Assembly (NCBI GenBank): GCA_045600965.1
Contig: JAZRYW010000049.1
Coordinates: forward strand, 1 to 27,909
Direction of reading: 5' to 3'
DNA from: RGIG6374 sp045600965
GTDB taxonomy: Bacteria; Bacteroidota; Bacteroidia; Bacteroidales; UBA932
Length of the DNA: 27,909 bases
Shown piece after piece: positions 1 through 7,499 of the stretch. The stretch's first letter is position 1. Each line of letters begins with the position of its first letter. A program made the position numbers and the translations under genes. Under the pieces are notes generated by a model, which ran no database searches, had not been told where the DNA came from, and saw only the letters and a program-made list of their open reading frames with translations.

Positions 1-1
1 G

Positions 2-418
2 ATGGGCCAGCATATTGAGCATATCGGTGATGTAAAGTCGACATCAGATCTCGGGTATGAGTCCACCGTCAGCAGATACAGGGCACAGAACTGCGCCGGA
101 TGCCCATTGAGGGGCCTGTGTTATAAAGGGCTATCGGACCGCAGGACAATCGAGGTGAACCATCAAGCAAATGCTTACAGGGCCGAGGCCAAACGCCTTC
201 TCACAAGCGAACGGGGACTGTATCACAGAAGTAACCGGCCGATAGAACCCGAAGCGGTCTTCGGTGACATCAAACAGAATCACGGCTTCAAGCGCTTCAA
301 GCTGAAGTCAAACACTAAAGTCAAGATCGAGTTCGGGCTTGTGGCACTGGCACATAATCTCAGGAAATACATTGCGGTAGAGCGGATGCGCAGCAATGCG
401 GTCAGCAGTTGCCTCTGA
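2..418 (+). CDS. IS1182-type transposase, C-terminal part (truncated by window edge)
   Basis: This is the last 138 codons of a DDE transposase; the reading frame is open at the left edge, so the ATG at base 2 is probably internal. A cysteine cluster (CAGCP followed by LRGLCY) resembles the zinc-binding knuckle in the C-terminal half of IS1182/DDE_Tnp_1_6 transposases. It is followed by a stretch containing a conserved-looking Glu (EAVFGDIKQNHGFKRF) and the usual ALAHNLRKY ending. The Glu would be the last acidic residue of the DDE triad. The stop codon (416-418) sits inside an inverted repeat. The N-terminal half and the left end of the element are outside the window, so I cannot tell whether the IS is intact. 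Family assignment rests on motif memory and is fairly confident. Confidence 0.8.
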   Translation: MGQHIEHIGDVKSTSDLGYESTVSRYRAQNCAGCPLRGLCYKGLSDRRTIEVNHQANAYRAEAKRLLTSERGLYHRSNRPIEPEAVFGDIKQNHGFKRFKLKSNTKVKIEFGLVALAHNLRKYIAVERMRSNAVSSCL

Positions 419-555
419 GAGGCCTGTCCACCCCCGGACAGGGGCAGGGGGAGGGGCCCGTTGGATACAAGTTCTGCGTCAGCAGGTCGAAGGAGACAAA
501 GGGAGGGGGCGGGAGCGAACGAAGTGAGCGGACTCCTCTCAGAGGCAAGCTGCTG
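403..555. repeat. 20-base near-perfect inverted repeat at the transposase 3' end
   Basis: The left arm (403-422) and right arm (535-555) are reverse complements except for one extra G in the right arm. The core of each arm (CCTCTGAGAGG and CCTCTCAGAGG) is itself an odd palindrome. The left arm contains the transposase stop codon. Between the arms lie a hairpin (CCTGTCC/GGACAGG, 423-442) and a G-rich stretch; just outside is the 12-base palindrome GCGGAGCTCCGC (561-572). The repeat could be an IS-end structure or a transcription-insulating hairpin. I see no gene between 419 and 582. Confidence 0.6.
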
Positions 556-582
556 CCGCTGCGGAGCTCCGCCCATATAAAA

Positions 583-615
583 CAAGAGGCCGACCCTTTT
601 TAGTCGACCTCTTTG
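583..615 (-). terminator. Rho-independent terminator of the DUF177-rpmF-tRNA-Arg unit
   Basis: On the minus strand AAGAGGTCGAC pairs with GTCGGCCTCTT across an 8-base A-rich loop; one pair is G-U. The stem is followed by TTGTTTTAT, giving a classical stem and U-rich tail just downstream of tRNA-Arg. The T-rich flank on the other side may let it work in both directions, insulating the unit from the IS fragment. Confidence 0.75.
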
Positions 616-625
616 TTGTGGGATG

Positions 626-697
626 TACCCCCGGGCAGAATCGAACTGCCATTTAAAGTTTAGGAAACTTCCGTTCTATCCGTTGAACTACAGGGGC
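626..697 (-). tRNA. tRNA-Arg (anticodon CCT)
   Basis: The minus strand folds into a cloverleaf. The acceptor stem is GCCCCTG with CGGGGGT (one G-U pair), the D stem is GTTC with GAAC, and the anticodon stem is GAAGT with ACTTT around the loop TTCCTAA, giving anticodon CCT, which reads AGG. The T arm is GGCAG-TTCGATT-CTGCC. CCA is not encoded. The 5' end lies only five bases after the rpmF stop codon, so the tRNA is almost certainly cut out of an rpmF read-through transcript. Confidence 0.93.
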
Positions 698-702
698 TGG
701 AA

Positions 703-882
703 TTATTGTGCCTTGGCAATAATCTGACGACCGCGATAATAGCCGCATTCAGGGCATACGTGGTGATACATTACGGTTGCACCGCAATTCGAGCAGGTTC
801 CGAGCTGGGGAACGTATGCTACATCGTGAGTTCTGCGTTTGTCTCTGCGCTGCTTGGAGACTTTTCGTTTAGGATGTGCCAT
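703..882 (-). CDS. rpmF: 50S ribosomal protein L32
   Basis: This 59-residue protein starts MAHPKRKVSKQRRDKRR and carries two CxxC knuckles (CSNC at about 30-33 and CPEC at about 43-46), the zinc-ribbon pattern of L32 in the large ribosomal subunit. The lysine/arginine-rich N-terminus binds rRNA. The gene lies 15 bases downstream of the DUF177/YceD gene, the widely conserved yceD-rpmF pair, and five bases upstream of tRNA-Arg. The ATG is unambiguous, and length and composition are normal for Bacteroidota. I translated it by hand because it is too short for most ORF filters. Confidence 0.95.
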   Translation of the reverse strand: MAHPKRKVSKQRRDKRRTHDVAYVPQLGTCSNCGATVMYHHVCPECGYYRGRQIIAKAQ

Positions 883-897
883 AACTTTTTATTTTTA

Positions 898-1422
898 TCA
901 GTTTTTACTTTCCAATAAATCCTTCAATGCGCTGAACGGACTTTCTGCAGCCGAGGGACAGGCCCCCGTACGCTGCATTTCGTCCAGCCTTGCAACCATC
1001 TCGGGGTTGCATCCGCCAGCGGGATGAACCTTGACAATCGGCACGCTCAGACAGATATAGTCGTAGACGAACTGGCTCAGGTCGAGTTCACACGCGCCCT
1101 CTTCGATGAAGGCCACGTCGTCGTCAGGCTCCTGGCCGGCTCCGGAGAACTTGACCGTGAGCTTGTGGTCGAAACTGACCGGAATATCCAGCCTTTCGAG
1201 ACAACGGTCGCACTCCACTGCGACGGATCCTTCGACAACGCATCTCGCACCGAGGAAGGTGCTCGACTTGTCCAACTCCACCCTGACACTGCAGTCGCAG
1301 TCCGTGATGGTGCTGTTGCCAAACTGTTCAATGAACCCGAACCCCACCGAAAAACCATATTCGTGCTTCCCTGCGGACAAACCCTGCACCGGAATCACTA
1401 TCGATGTGTCTTTCTCGCTCAT
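898..1422 (-). CDS. DUF177 (YceD-like) protein
   Basis: The 174-residue protein has the DUF177/YceD hallmark in its middle: a Cys-x-x-Cys element (VECDRCLE, about residues 88-95) followed by an acidic stretch ending in a hydrophobic helix (QFVYDYICLSVPI). Members of this family are encoded immediately before rpmF in most bacteria and have been linked to 23S rRNA processing or accumulation; the exact reaction is not settled. The start ATG at 1422 lies about 14 bases after the predicted transcription start. The context (rpmF 15 bases downstream) strongly supports the call. Confidence 0.9.
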   Translation of the reverse strand: MSEKDTSIVIPVQGLSAGKHEYGFSVGFGFIEQFGNSTITDCDCSVRVELDKSSTFLGARCVVEGSVAVECDRCLERLDIPVSFDHKLTVKFSGAGQEPDDDVAFIEEGACELDLSQFVYDYICLSVPIVKVHPAGGCNPEMVARLDEMQRTGACPSAAESPFSALKDLLESKN

Positions 1423-1442
1423 AACTCCCGCAAAATGGGTTG

Positions 1443-1475
1443 CAAAGTTATAAAATAATTTTGTAAATCAGCAAA
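1443..1475 (-). promoter_or_regulatory. Bacteroidota-type promoter for DUF177-rpmF-tRNA-Arg
   Basis: On the minus strand TTTG (1475-1472), a 21-base spacer and TAACTTTG (1450-1443) match the Bacteroidota -33/-7 pattern TTTG...TAnnTTTG. Transcription would start near 1436, giving a leader of about 14 bases. Confidence 0.6.
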
Positions 1476-1483
1476 AAACAATG

Positions 1484-3289
1484 CTAATTCTCCCTGTCCT
1501 GCGCTCTCTTCCTTGCGAGCTCGTCAAGAAGCACCTTGCGCAACCTCATCGATTTGGGTGTGACCTCAACAAGTTCGTCCGCCTGGATATATTCAAGCGC
1601 CTCCTCGAGGCTGAACTGGATGGGAGGAGGGAGCATCACCTTCTCGTCGGTGCCGGCGGCGCGCACGTTGGTAAGCTTCTTGGTCTTGCAGATATTGATG
1701 TTGAGGTCCCTTTCACGGGTATGTTCTCCCACAACCTGACCGGCATATATCTCCTCACCCGGGAAAATGAAGAAACGGCCGCGGTCCTGCAGTTTGTCCA
1801 TCGCATAGGCAACTGAAAGGCCTGTCTCGGTGGCCACCAGCGAACCGTTCGTACGGCGTTCAATATCGCCCTTGTAGGGCTCGTATCCCTTGAAGCGGTG
1901 TGCCACGACAGCCTCGCCCTGGGTGGCGGTGAGCAGGTTGCTCCTCAAGCCCATAAGGCCCCTGGTGGGTATGTCGAAGTCCAGATGTGTGCGGTCACCG
2001 CGCGACTCCATATGCACGAGAGCTCCCTTGCGGCGTGTTGTTATCTCTATGGCCTTGCCGACGAATTCTTCGGGAAGGTCTATCGTAAGGCTTTCGACAG
2101 GCTCGCATCTCTGCCCGTTGATGGTCTTGTCAAGCACTTTGGGCTGACCTACCTGCAGTTCGAAACCTTCACGGCGCATACTTTCTATGAGGATCGAAAG
2201 ATGCAGCACTCCACGGCCGTACACCACGAACGAATCGGCAGCCACACCGGGCTTCACCCTCAGGGCAAGATTCTTCTCCAGTTCCTTCTCAAGGCGTTCC
2301 TTGATGTGGCGGGAGGTGACATACTTGCCTTCCCTTCCGAAGAAAGGAGAATTGTTGATGGTGAAGAGCATACTCATCGTAGGCTCGTCTACGGAAATGG
2401 GAGGCAGGGCTTCGGGATTTTCGAAATCGGCGATGGTGTCACCTATCTCGAATCCTTCCATACCCACTACAGCGCAGATGTCACCGCACTGCACGCAGTC
2501 AACCTTCTTTTTCTCGAGACCCTCGAAAACCATAAGTTCCTTCACTTTCTGTTTCTCCACTATGTCATAGCGTTTGCACAGGGACACCATCTGACCGGAG
2601 CGAAGCTCACCGCGGGTCACCCTGCCGACTGCGATTCTTCCGACGTAAGGGGAATATTCAAGTGAGGAGATGAGCATCTGAGGAGTGCCCTGATGCATTT
2701 CAGGCTCGGGAATCTCGGCGATTATGGTGTCAAGCAGAGGCGTGATGTCAGCTGTGGGCCTGCGCCAGTCGAGCGACATCCAGCCCTGCTTCGCGCTTCC
2801 GTACACGGTCTTGAAATCGAGCTGGTCTTCGGATGCGTTGAGCGAGAACATAAGGTCGAACACCTGCTCGTTGACCTCGTCGGGACGGCAGTTGAGCTTG
2901 TCCACCTTGTTTATCACCACGATGGGCTTCTTGCCCAGGCTGATGGCTTTCTCAAGCACGAACCTGGTCTGGGGCATCGTACCTTCGAAGGCATCGACGA
3001 GCAGCAGCACGCCGTCCGCCATATTGAGCACGCGCTCCACCTCACCGCCGAAATCGGCGTGGCCGGGAGTGTCGATGATGTTTATCTTGTAGTCCTTGTA
3101 GGGAACGGAGACGTTCTTGGCAAGAATGGTGATGCCGCGTTCGCGTTCAAGGTCGTTGTTGTCAAGAATGAGTTCGCCCATCTTTTCCAGGTTGCGGCTG
3201 AGGCGCGCCTGCTGGATCATCTTGTCGACGAGAGTGGTCTTGCCGTGGTCGACGTGGGCAATGATTGCTATGTTTCTGATCTTCTGCAT
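1484..3289 (-). CDS. typA: Ribosome-associated GTPase TypA/BipA
   Basis: This 601-residue translational GTPase has the full G-domain: P-loop AHVDHGKTT (residues 11-19), switch I RERGITI, DTPGHADF and NKVDK. These are followed by the EF-G-like domains and the BipA C-terminal domain. BipA binds the ribosome and supports 50S assembly and growth under stress or at low temperature. The open frame extends 35 codons further upstream, but that part is unlike the family, and the ATG at 3289 gives the canonical start MQKIRNIAIIAHVDHG and the usual length. A TACTTTTG box lies nine bases upstream, implying a very short leader. The gene is divergent from the radical SAM gene. Confidence 0.96.
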   Translation of the reverse strand: MQKIRNIAIIAHVDHGKTTLVDKMIQQARLSRNLEKMGELILDNNDLERERGITILAKNVSVPYKDYKINIIDTPGHADFGGEVERVLNMADGVLLLVDAFEGTMPQTRFVLEKAISLGKKPIVVINKVDKLNCRPDEVNEQVFDLMFSLNASEDQLDFKTVYGSAKQGWMSLDWRRPTADITPLLDTIIAEIPEPEMHQGTPQMLISSLEYSPYVGRIAVGRVTRGELRSGQMVSLCKRYDIVEKQKVKELMVFEGLEKKKVDCVQCGDICAVVGMEGFEIGDTIADFENPEALPPISVDEPTMSMLFTINNSPFFGREGKYVTSRHIKERLEKELEKNLALRVKPGVAADSFVVYGRGVLHLSILIESMRREGFELQVGQPKVLDKTINGQRCEPVESLTIDLPEEFVGKAIEITTRRKGALVHMESRGDRTHLDFDIPTRGLMGLRSNLLTATQGEAVVAHRFKGYEPYKGDIERRTNGSLVATETGLSVAYAMDKLQDRGRFFIFPGEEIYAGQVVGEHTRERDLNINICKTKKLTNVRAAGTDEKVMLPPPIQFSLEEALEYIQADELVEVTPKSMRLRKVLLDELARKRAQDREN

Positions 3290-3297
3290 AAGAACTG

Positions 3298-3305
3298 CAA
3301 AAGTA
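3298..3305 (-). promoter_or_regulatory. Putative -7 box for typA
   Basis: TACTTTTG on the minus strand matches TAnnTTTG nine bases before the typA ATG. I find no convincing -33 TTTG at the right distance, so this is a partial match. Confidence 0.4.
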
Positions 3306-3349
3306 GAAATAATATGATAATATTGAAGAATCCGCACCGTTTTTTTATG

Positions 3350-3357
3350 TATTTTTG
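3350..3357 (+). promoter_or_regulatory. Putative -7 box for the YgiQ-type gene
   Basis: TATTTTTG matches TAnnTTTG and ends five bases before the ATG at 3363. The nearest TTG upstream is about 24 bases away, longer than usual. If it is used, the message would be essentially leaderless. Confidence 0.35.
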
Positions 3358-3362
3358 CCGTT

Positions 3363-5117
3363 ATGAAATACACGGCCGCCGATTTTCTGCCCACCAGCGT
3401 GAAGGAGATGAACGCTCTGGGATGGGATTATGTGGATGTGGTGCTGTTCAACGGTGACGCCTACATCGACCATCCCTCATTCGGCGCCGCCGTGATAGGG
3501 CGTATTCTCCAGCAGAAAGGCTTCAGGGTGGCGATAGTCCCCCAGCCCAACTGGAAGGACGACCTGCGCGATTTCCGCAAGTTCGGCGCTCCGAGGCTGT
3601 TCTTCGGGGTGACGGCAGGAAGTATGGACTCAATGGTCAACCACTACACGGCCAATCTCCGCCTGCGCAGCGACGACGCATACACGCCCGGAGGGGTTGC
3701 AGGCCGCCGGCCTGACTACGCGGTGACCGCCTACACCCGTATCCTCAAGCGTCTCTATCCCCACACGCCCGTCGTGATAGGCGGCATTGAGGCATCCCTG
3801 CGACGCCTCACCCACTACGACTACTGGTCCGACAGTCTCAAGCCCTCGGTCCTTGTCGAGAGCGGTGCGGACCTTCTGATATACGGTATGGGCGACAAGG
3901 TCATCTGCCAGGTGGCCGACGCTATGCGCAACGGCTTCAACGCCAAGCTCCTGCGCAAGCTCAACCAGGTCGGTTTCATCGCCGGGGCGGACTATGTGGA
4001 GAGAATCTCAGCCTCGCAGGAGGTCATCACCCTCAACAGCTACGAGCAGTGCCTCGCCGGCAAGGATGCCTTCTCGGAGAATTTCGTGCGTATCGAGACC
4101 GAAAGCAACCGTCTCGAACAGAAAGCCGTCCTGATTGAGCGGACCGGCGACAGGTTCGTGGTGATCAACCCTCCCTACGCCTGCCTGACACAGGAGGAGC
4201 TTGACAACAGTTTCGACCTGCCATACACAAGACTTCCCCACCCGCGCTACGCCGGGAAGACCATACCCGCCTACGAGATGATCAGGCATTCCGTCAACAT
4301 CCACCGCGGATGCTTCGGCGGCTGCAGTTTCTGTACCATCTCCGCCCATCAGGGCAAGTTCATAAGTTCCCGCAGCGAGCGTTCCATACTGGACGAGGTA
4401 CGCAAGGTCACGCAGATGGACGACTTCCGCGGATACATATCCGACATAGGCGGTCCGTCGGCCAATATGTACGGTATGCACGGGCACGACACCTCCCTGT
4501 GCGCCAAGTGCATACGGCCGTCCTGCCTCCATCCTCACCCCTGCCGCAATCTCGACAGCAGCCACTCCCGCCTCCTTGCGCTCTACGAAAGCATAGGGAA
4601 GGTCAAGGGCGTCAGGAAAGCTTTCATAGGCAGCGGCATAAGGTATGACCTTTTTGAGAAGGACAATGACCGCTACCTCAGGGAAGTCATAGCCAACCAC
4701 ACCTCCGGCAGGCTCAAGGTGGCTCCGGAACACACCGAGGCGCACGTGCTCAAACTGATGCGCAAGCCTCCCTTCGACCTTTTCAAGCTCCTCAACGCAG
4801 ACTTCAACCGCATCTGCCGCGAACTTGGCCTGAAATACCGGCTGATCCCCTACTTCATCTCGAGCCATCCCGGCTGCACCGAGGAGGATATGAAGCGCCT
4901 GAGCCGCGAGACAGCCTCGCTCAACTTCCATCTCGAGCAGGTTCAGGACCTCACCCCCACCCCCATGACCCTCAGTTCCGTGATGTTCTACACCGGAAAG
5001 GATCCTTATACCGGAGAAAAGCTCTTCGTCGCCAGGGACCAGGAATCGAAAAAGGGGCAGAAATCGTGGTTTTTCAAGCATCCGGCTCAAAAAAGCGAAA
5101 AAAAATTTGCCGATTAA
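3363..5117 (+). CDS. YgiQ family radical SAM protein (UPF0313)
   Basis: This 584-residue protein opens with the family N-terminus (FLPTSVKEMNALGWDYVDVV, then GDAYIDHPSFG), which forms a B12-binding-like domain. It carries the radical SAM cluster motif C317-xxx-C321-xx-C324 (RGCFGGCSFCTI), expected to bind a 4Fe-4S cluster and SAM. More cysteines (CAKCIRPSCLHPHPC, about 380-395) follow, and the C-terminal end is rich in lysine. YgiQ proteins are widespread and their substrate is not known. The start ATG matches the family start exactly. Divergent from typA; its stop overlaps the spacer of the tRNA-Leu promoter. Confidence 0.93.
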   Translation: MKYTAADFLPTSVKEMNALGWDYVDVVLFNGDAYIDHPSFGAAVIGRILQQKGFRVAIVPQPNWKDDLRDFRKFGAPRLFFGVTAGSMDSMVNHYTANLRLRSDDAYTPGGVAGRRPDYAVTAYTRILKRLYPHTPVVIGGIEASLRRLTHYDYWSDSLKPSVLVESGADLLIYGMGDKVICQVADAMRNGFNAKLLRKLNQVGFIAGADYVERISASQEVITLNSYEQCLAGKDAFSENFVRIETESNRLEQKAVLIERTGDRFVVINPPYACLTQEELDNSFDLPYTRLPHPRYAGKTIPAYEMIRHSVNIHRGCFGGCSFCTISAHQGKFISSRSERSILDEVRKVTQMDDFRGYISDIGGPSANMYGMHGHDTSLCAKCIRPSCLHPHPCRNLDSSHSRLLALYESIGKVKGVRKAFIGSGIRYDLFEKDNDRYLREVIANHTSGRLKVAPEHTEAHVLKLMRKPPFDLFKLLNADFNRICRELGLKYRLIPYFISSHPGCTEEDMKRLSRETASLNFHLEQVQDLTPTPMTLSSVMFYTGKDPYTGEKLFVARDQESKKGQKSWFFKHPAQKSEKKFAD

Positions 5118-5136
5118 AAAAACCTGACTACATTTG
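5106..5136 (+). promoter_or_regulatory. Bacteroidota-type promoter for tRNA-Leu
   Basis: TTTG (5106-5109), a 19-base spacer and TACATTTG (5129-5136) form a near-ideal Bacteroidota promoter, with a predicted start about eight bases before the mature tRNA 5' end. The -33 box and part of the spacer lie inside the last codons of the preceding radical SAM gene. Confidence 0.75.
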
Positions 5137-5150
5137 CAGTCCCAACTCAA

Positions 5151-5239
5151 GCCCAGGTGGTGAAATTGGTAGACACGCTACTTTGAGGGGGTAGTGCCGA
5201 ATTAGCGGCGTGCAAGTTCAAATCTTGTCCTGGGCACCA
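5151..5239 (+). tRNA. tRNA-Leu (anticodon GAG), CCA encoded
   Basis: A class II tRNA with a long variable arm. The acceptor stem is GCCCAGG with CCTGGGC, followed by discriminator A and an encoded CCA. The anticodon stem is CTACT with GGTAG around loop TTGAGGG, giving anticodon GAG, which reads CTC/CTT. The T loop is TTCAAAT. Its own promoter and terminator flank it. Confidence 0.95.
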
Positions 5240-5243
5240 TAAG

Positions 5244-5274
5244 ACAGCAACCGTAAGGCTGCTGTTCTTTTTTT
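5244..5274 (+). terminator. Rho-independent terminator of tRNA-Leu
   Basis: ACAGCAACC-GTAA-GGCTGCTGT forms a nine-pair stem with one mismatch, followed by a T-rich run (TTCTTTTTTT). The T-run abuts the -7-like box of the next gene. Confidence 0.8.
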
Positions 5275-5276
5275 AT

Positions 5277-5284
5277 TATCTTTG
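5277..5284 (+). promoter_or_regulatory. Putative -7 box for the PotD-like gene
   Basis: TATCTTTG fits TAnnTTTG and begins immediately downstream of the tRNA-Leu terminator T-tract. No clear -33 TTTG is present. The implied start (about 5291) would leave about 15 bases before the ATG at 5306, or make the ATG at 5294 essentially leaderless. Confidence 0.45.
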
Positions 5285-5305
5285 CAGAGTCAAATGAGAA
5301 TTGAT

Positions 5306-6592
5306 ATGAGAAAAATACTTTTGGCCATTGCGATGCTCGCCATTATGGCCGCCTGCAGCGAAGACAGGAGCAGTATTCTGAAAGTTTACAACTGGGCCGA
5401 TTACATCGACGAGGATATCATACCCGAATTCGAGCAGTGGTATGAGGAGCAGACCGGCGAGCGGGTTCACGTCATCTACCAGACCTTCGACGTCAACGAG
5501 GTGATGCTGTCCAAGATTGAAAAGGCGCACGAGGACTACGATGTCGTTTGCCCCTCAGACTATATCATCGAAAGGATGCTCCGCAGCGACCTCATTCTTC
5601 CGATCAGCCACGACTTCGGTGACACTCCCGACTATACAGCCGGTGTGGCTCCCTTTATGAAGGGGCTGCTGGGAAAGGTCGAGAGTTCGGGCAAGATTGC
5701 CAGCGATTACGCCGTCCCTTATATGTGGGGCACCGAAGGCATCATCTATAACCCGAAGTATGTGAATGACAGTGACGTGACAACCTGGGACGTGCTCAGG
5801 GACCCGCGGTTTGAAGGCAAGCTGTTTATGAAGGATGCCTTCCGTGACGTGTACAGCACTCTCCTTGTATTTCTCAACAGGGATGCGCTGGACAACGGCG
5901 AGAAGGACTTCGCCACTCTCACTTATGACTGCTCCGAGGAATCAGTCGGGCAAGTCGAGGATTTCCTGATGCAGTGCAAGGGCAACATTGCCGGCTGGGA
6001 AACTGACTTCGGCAAGGAATATATGACCCAGGAGAAGGGCTGGATGAACTTTTCATACAGCGGCGACGCCGCCTGGGCCATCGGGGAAGCGGCCAGGGAA
6101 GGTATGGAACTGAGGTTTGCCATTCCGGACGAAGGCAGCATCGTATGGTTCGACGGATGGGTGATTCCCAAATACGCAAGGAACACGAAGGCCGCGCGAT
6201 ACTTCATCAACTTCCTCTGCCGCCCTGACAACGCTCTTCGCAATATGGCTGCATTCGGTTATGTGAGCGCCATCGGAGGAGAGGAGATATTCTCAGAGAG
6301 CGCAAATCCCGCCATCTTCCAACCTCGGGATGTCACCTACTTCTTCGGGCCGGAGGCGGATTCCGTTTGCGTGGATCCGTTGAAATATCCCGATTCCCGG
6401 GTGATTGCACGTTGCGGTATGCTTCACGACAACGGTGAAGACACCGCAAGACTGATTGATATGTGGTCACGCGTAAAGGGCGACAGCGCCAGCAGCCTGA
6501 CCGGCATAGTCATAGCGGCAGCTGTGGCGCTGCTGCTGGTCGCAGTGTTCTCCAACCGGCGCAAGAGGAAGCGCCGTAGCCGCAGAAGATAG
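5306..6592 (+). CDS. PotD/PotF-like spermidine/putrescine-binding lipoprotein with C-terminal membrane anchor
   Basis: From the ATG at 5306 the product is 428 residues. It begins with a short lipoprotein signal (RKILLAIAMLAIMAAC; lipobox Cys at about residue 17) followed by the PotD-type start LKVYNWADYIDEDIIPEFE. The rest matches periplasmic polyamine-binding proteins, including DYDVVCPSDYIIERM, WGTEGIIYN and DGWVIPKYA. An in-frame ATG at 5294 is an alternative start. The last 33 residues are odd: a hydrophobic helix (about 400-415) followed by a highly basic tail (RRKRKRRSRRR), so the protein may be held at both ends. No potA/B/C genes adjoin it; in Bacteroidota the binding protein usually sits with the permease genes. 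Polyamine binding is inferred from family only. Confidence 0.87.
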   Translation: MRKILLAIAMLAIMAACSEDRSSILKVYNWADYIDEDIIPEFEQWYEEQTGERVHVIYQTFDVNEVMLSKIEKAHEDYDVVCPSDYIIERMLRSDLILPISHDFGDTPDYTAGVAPFMKGLLGKVESSGKIASDYAVPYMWGTEGIIYNPKYVNDSDVTTWDVLRDPRFEGKLFMKDAFRDVYSTLLVFLNRDALDNGEKDFATLTYDCSEESVGQVEDFLMQCKGNIAGWETDFGKEYMTQEKGWMNFSYSGDAAWAIGEAAREGMELRFAIPDEGSIVWFDGWVIPKYARNTKAARYFINFLCRPDNALRNMAAFGYVSAIGGEEIFSESANPAIFQPRDVTYFFGPEADSVCVDPLKYPDSRVIARCGMLHDNGEDTARLIDMWSRVKGDSASSLTGIVIAAAVALLLVAVFSNRRKRKRRSRRR

Positions 6593-6601
6593 CCTTCGTC
6601 T

Positions 6602-7498
6602 CTATTTCATTGTGGACTCCTTGACCGGACTGCCCTTCAGGAAGGGAATCACGAAGGTCAGAGTGGTGCCTGACAGCGGTTCGGTATCGACCAGAAGCTG
6701 TCCCTTGTGCACGTCGGTGACGATGGATCTAATAATGCCCATACCAAGGCCCGTTCCCTGCCCCACCGGTTTTGTTGTGAAGAAGTTGTCGAACAGTTTC
6801 TGTTTGACTTCGGGAGTCATACCCATACCGTTGTCACGGATGGCTATGGTGAACTCCTTGTCGGGAGTGTAATCCACCTTGATTGTTATGGAGGGCTGAT
6901 AGCCTTCCTCACCGCGGCCGCTGCGTTCCTTCACGGTGTAGCAGGCATTGTTCATGACGTTGAGAACGGCACGGCTCAAATCCTGGGGAACGACCATTGC
7001 CTTCGGCATATTTTCGGGATAATCCTCTGATATGGAGATATTGAAGTTCTTGTCGTTCGCGCGCATTGCGTGATAGCTCAGCCATACATATTCGTGAACC
7101 ATCTGCGGTATGTCCATAGGGAGGAACTCTCCCTCCTTGCCACGGCTCTGGAGAAGGATTCCGCGGATGATGCTTATGGCCCTGTCACCGTGTTCCTGTA
7201 TCTTGCCTATGTTTTCCTTGAGGTCGGCGGCGATATCCTCCATGTCCTGCGCATCGTCTTCGTTGAGATCGTCCTGACAGTCCTCGATAATCTCGGTCAG
7301 GTTGTTGAGCAGTGTATTGGATAATTTGCTGAAATTGATGACGAAATTGAGGGGATTCTGAACCTCGTGCGCGATTCCGGCGCTCAGAAGGCCAAGGGAG
7401 GCCATCTTCTCCTGTTTCTCGAGCTTGGCCTGCATATCCGCGAGTTCAGACCGCAGATGTTCTATTTCCCTGTTGAGTTCTTCGATATTCTGGTCCAT
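6602..7498 (-). CDS. Soluble sensor histidine kinase with N-terminal coiled coil
   Basis: The 298-residue product has no membrane segment or signal peptide. It starts with a coiled coil (IEELNREIEHLRSELADMQAKLEKQEK), then the H-box GIAHEVQNPLNFV (phospho-acceptor His at residue 44). The ATP-binding lobe has the N box (NVMNNACYTV), G1 (DNGMGM), F (FDNFFTTKP) and G2 (GTGLGMGI), so both phosphotransfer and ATP sites look intact. The preceding gene's TGA ends one base before the ATG at 7498 (TGATATG), suggesting termination-reinitiation. An in-frame ATG at 7537 would add 13 residues and overlap the upstream gene by 38 bases. It is the last gene of the signalling operon; the operon's response-regulator/PP2C protein is the obvious phosphotransfer partner, by inference. 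Confidence 0.9.
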   Translation of the reverse strand: MDQNIEELNREIEHLRSELADMQAKLEKQEKMASLGLLSAGIAHEVQNPLNFVINFSKLSNTLLNNLTEIIEDCQDDLNEDDAQDMEDIAADLKENIGKIQEHGDRAISIIRGILLQSRGKEGEFLPMDIPQMVHEYVWLSYHAMRANDKNFNISISEDYPENMPKAMVVPQDLSRAVLNVMNNACYTVKERSGRGEEGYQPSITIKVDYTPDKEFTIAIRDNGMGMTPEVKQKLFDNFFTTKPVGQGTGLGMGIIRSIVTDVHKGQLLVDTEPLSGTTLTFVIPFLKGSPVKESTMK

Positions 7499-7499
7499 A

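Noticed and set aside
409..603. Short frame after the transposase
   Set aside because: It covers the inverted repeats and GC-rich hairpins, with low-complexity G/R/S-rich translation and no homologous look.
3290..3394. N-terminal extension of typA by 35 codons
   Set aside because: The extra residues are unlike BipA, overlap the divergent gene start, and an ATG at 3289 gives the canonical N-terminus.
2693..3457. Long plus-strand frame opposite typA
   Set aside because: It is the antisense shadow of a strongly conserved gene and shows no family features. The same reasoning excludes the long frames opposite the YgiQ-type, NRPS and sensor genes.
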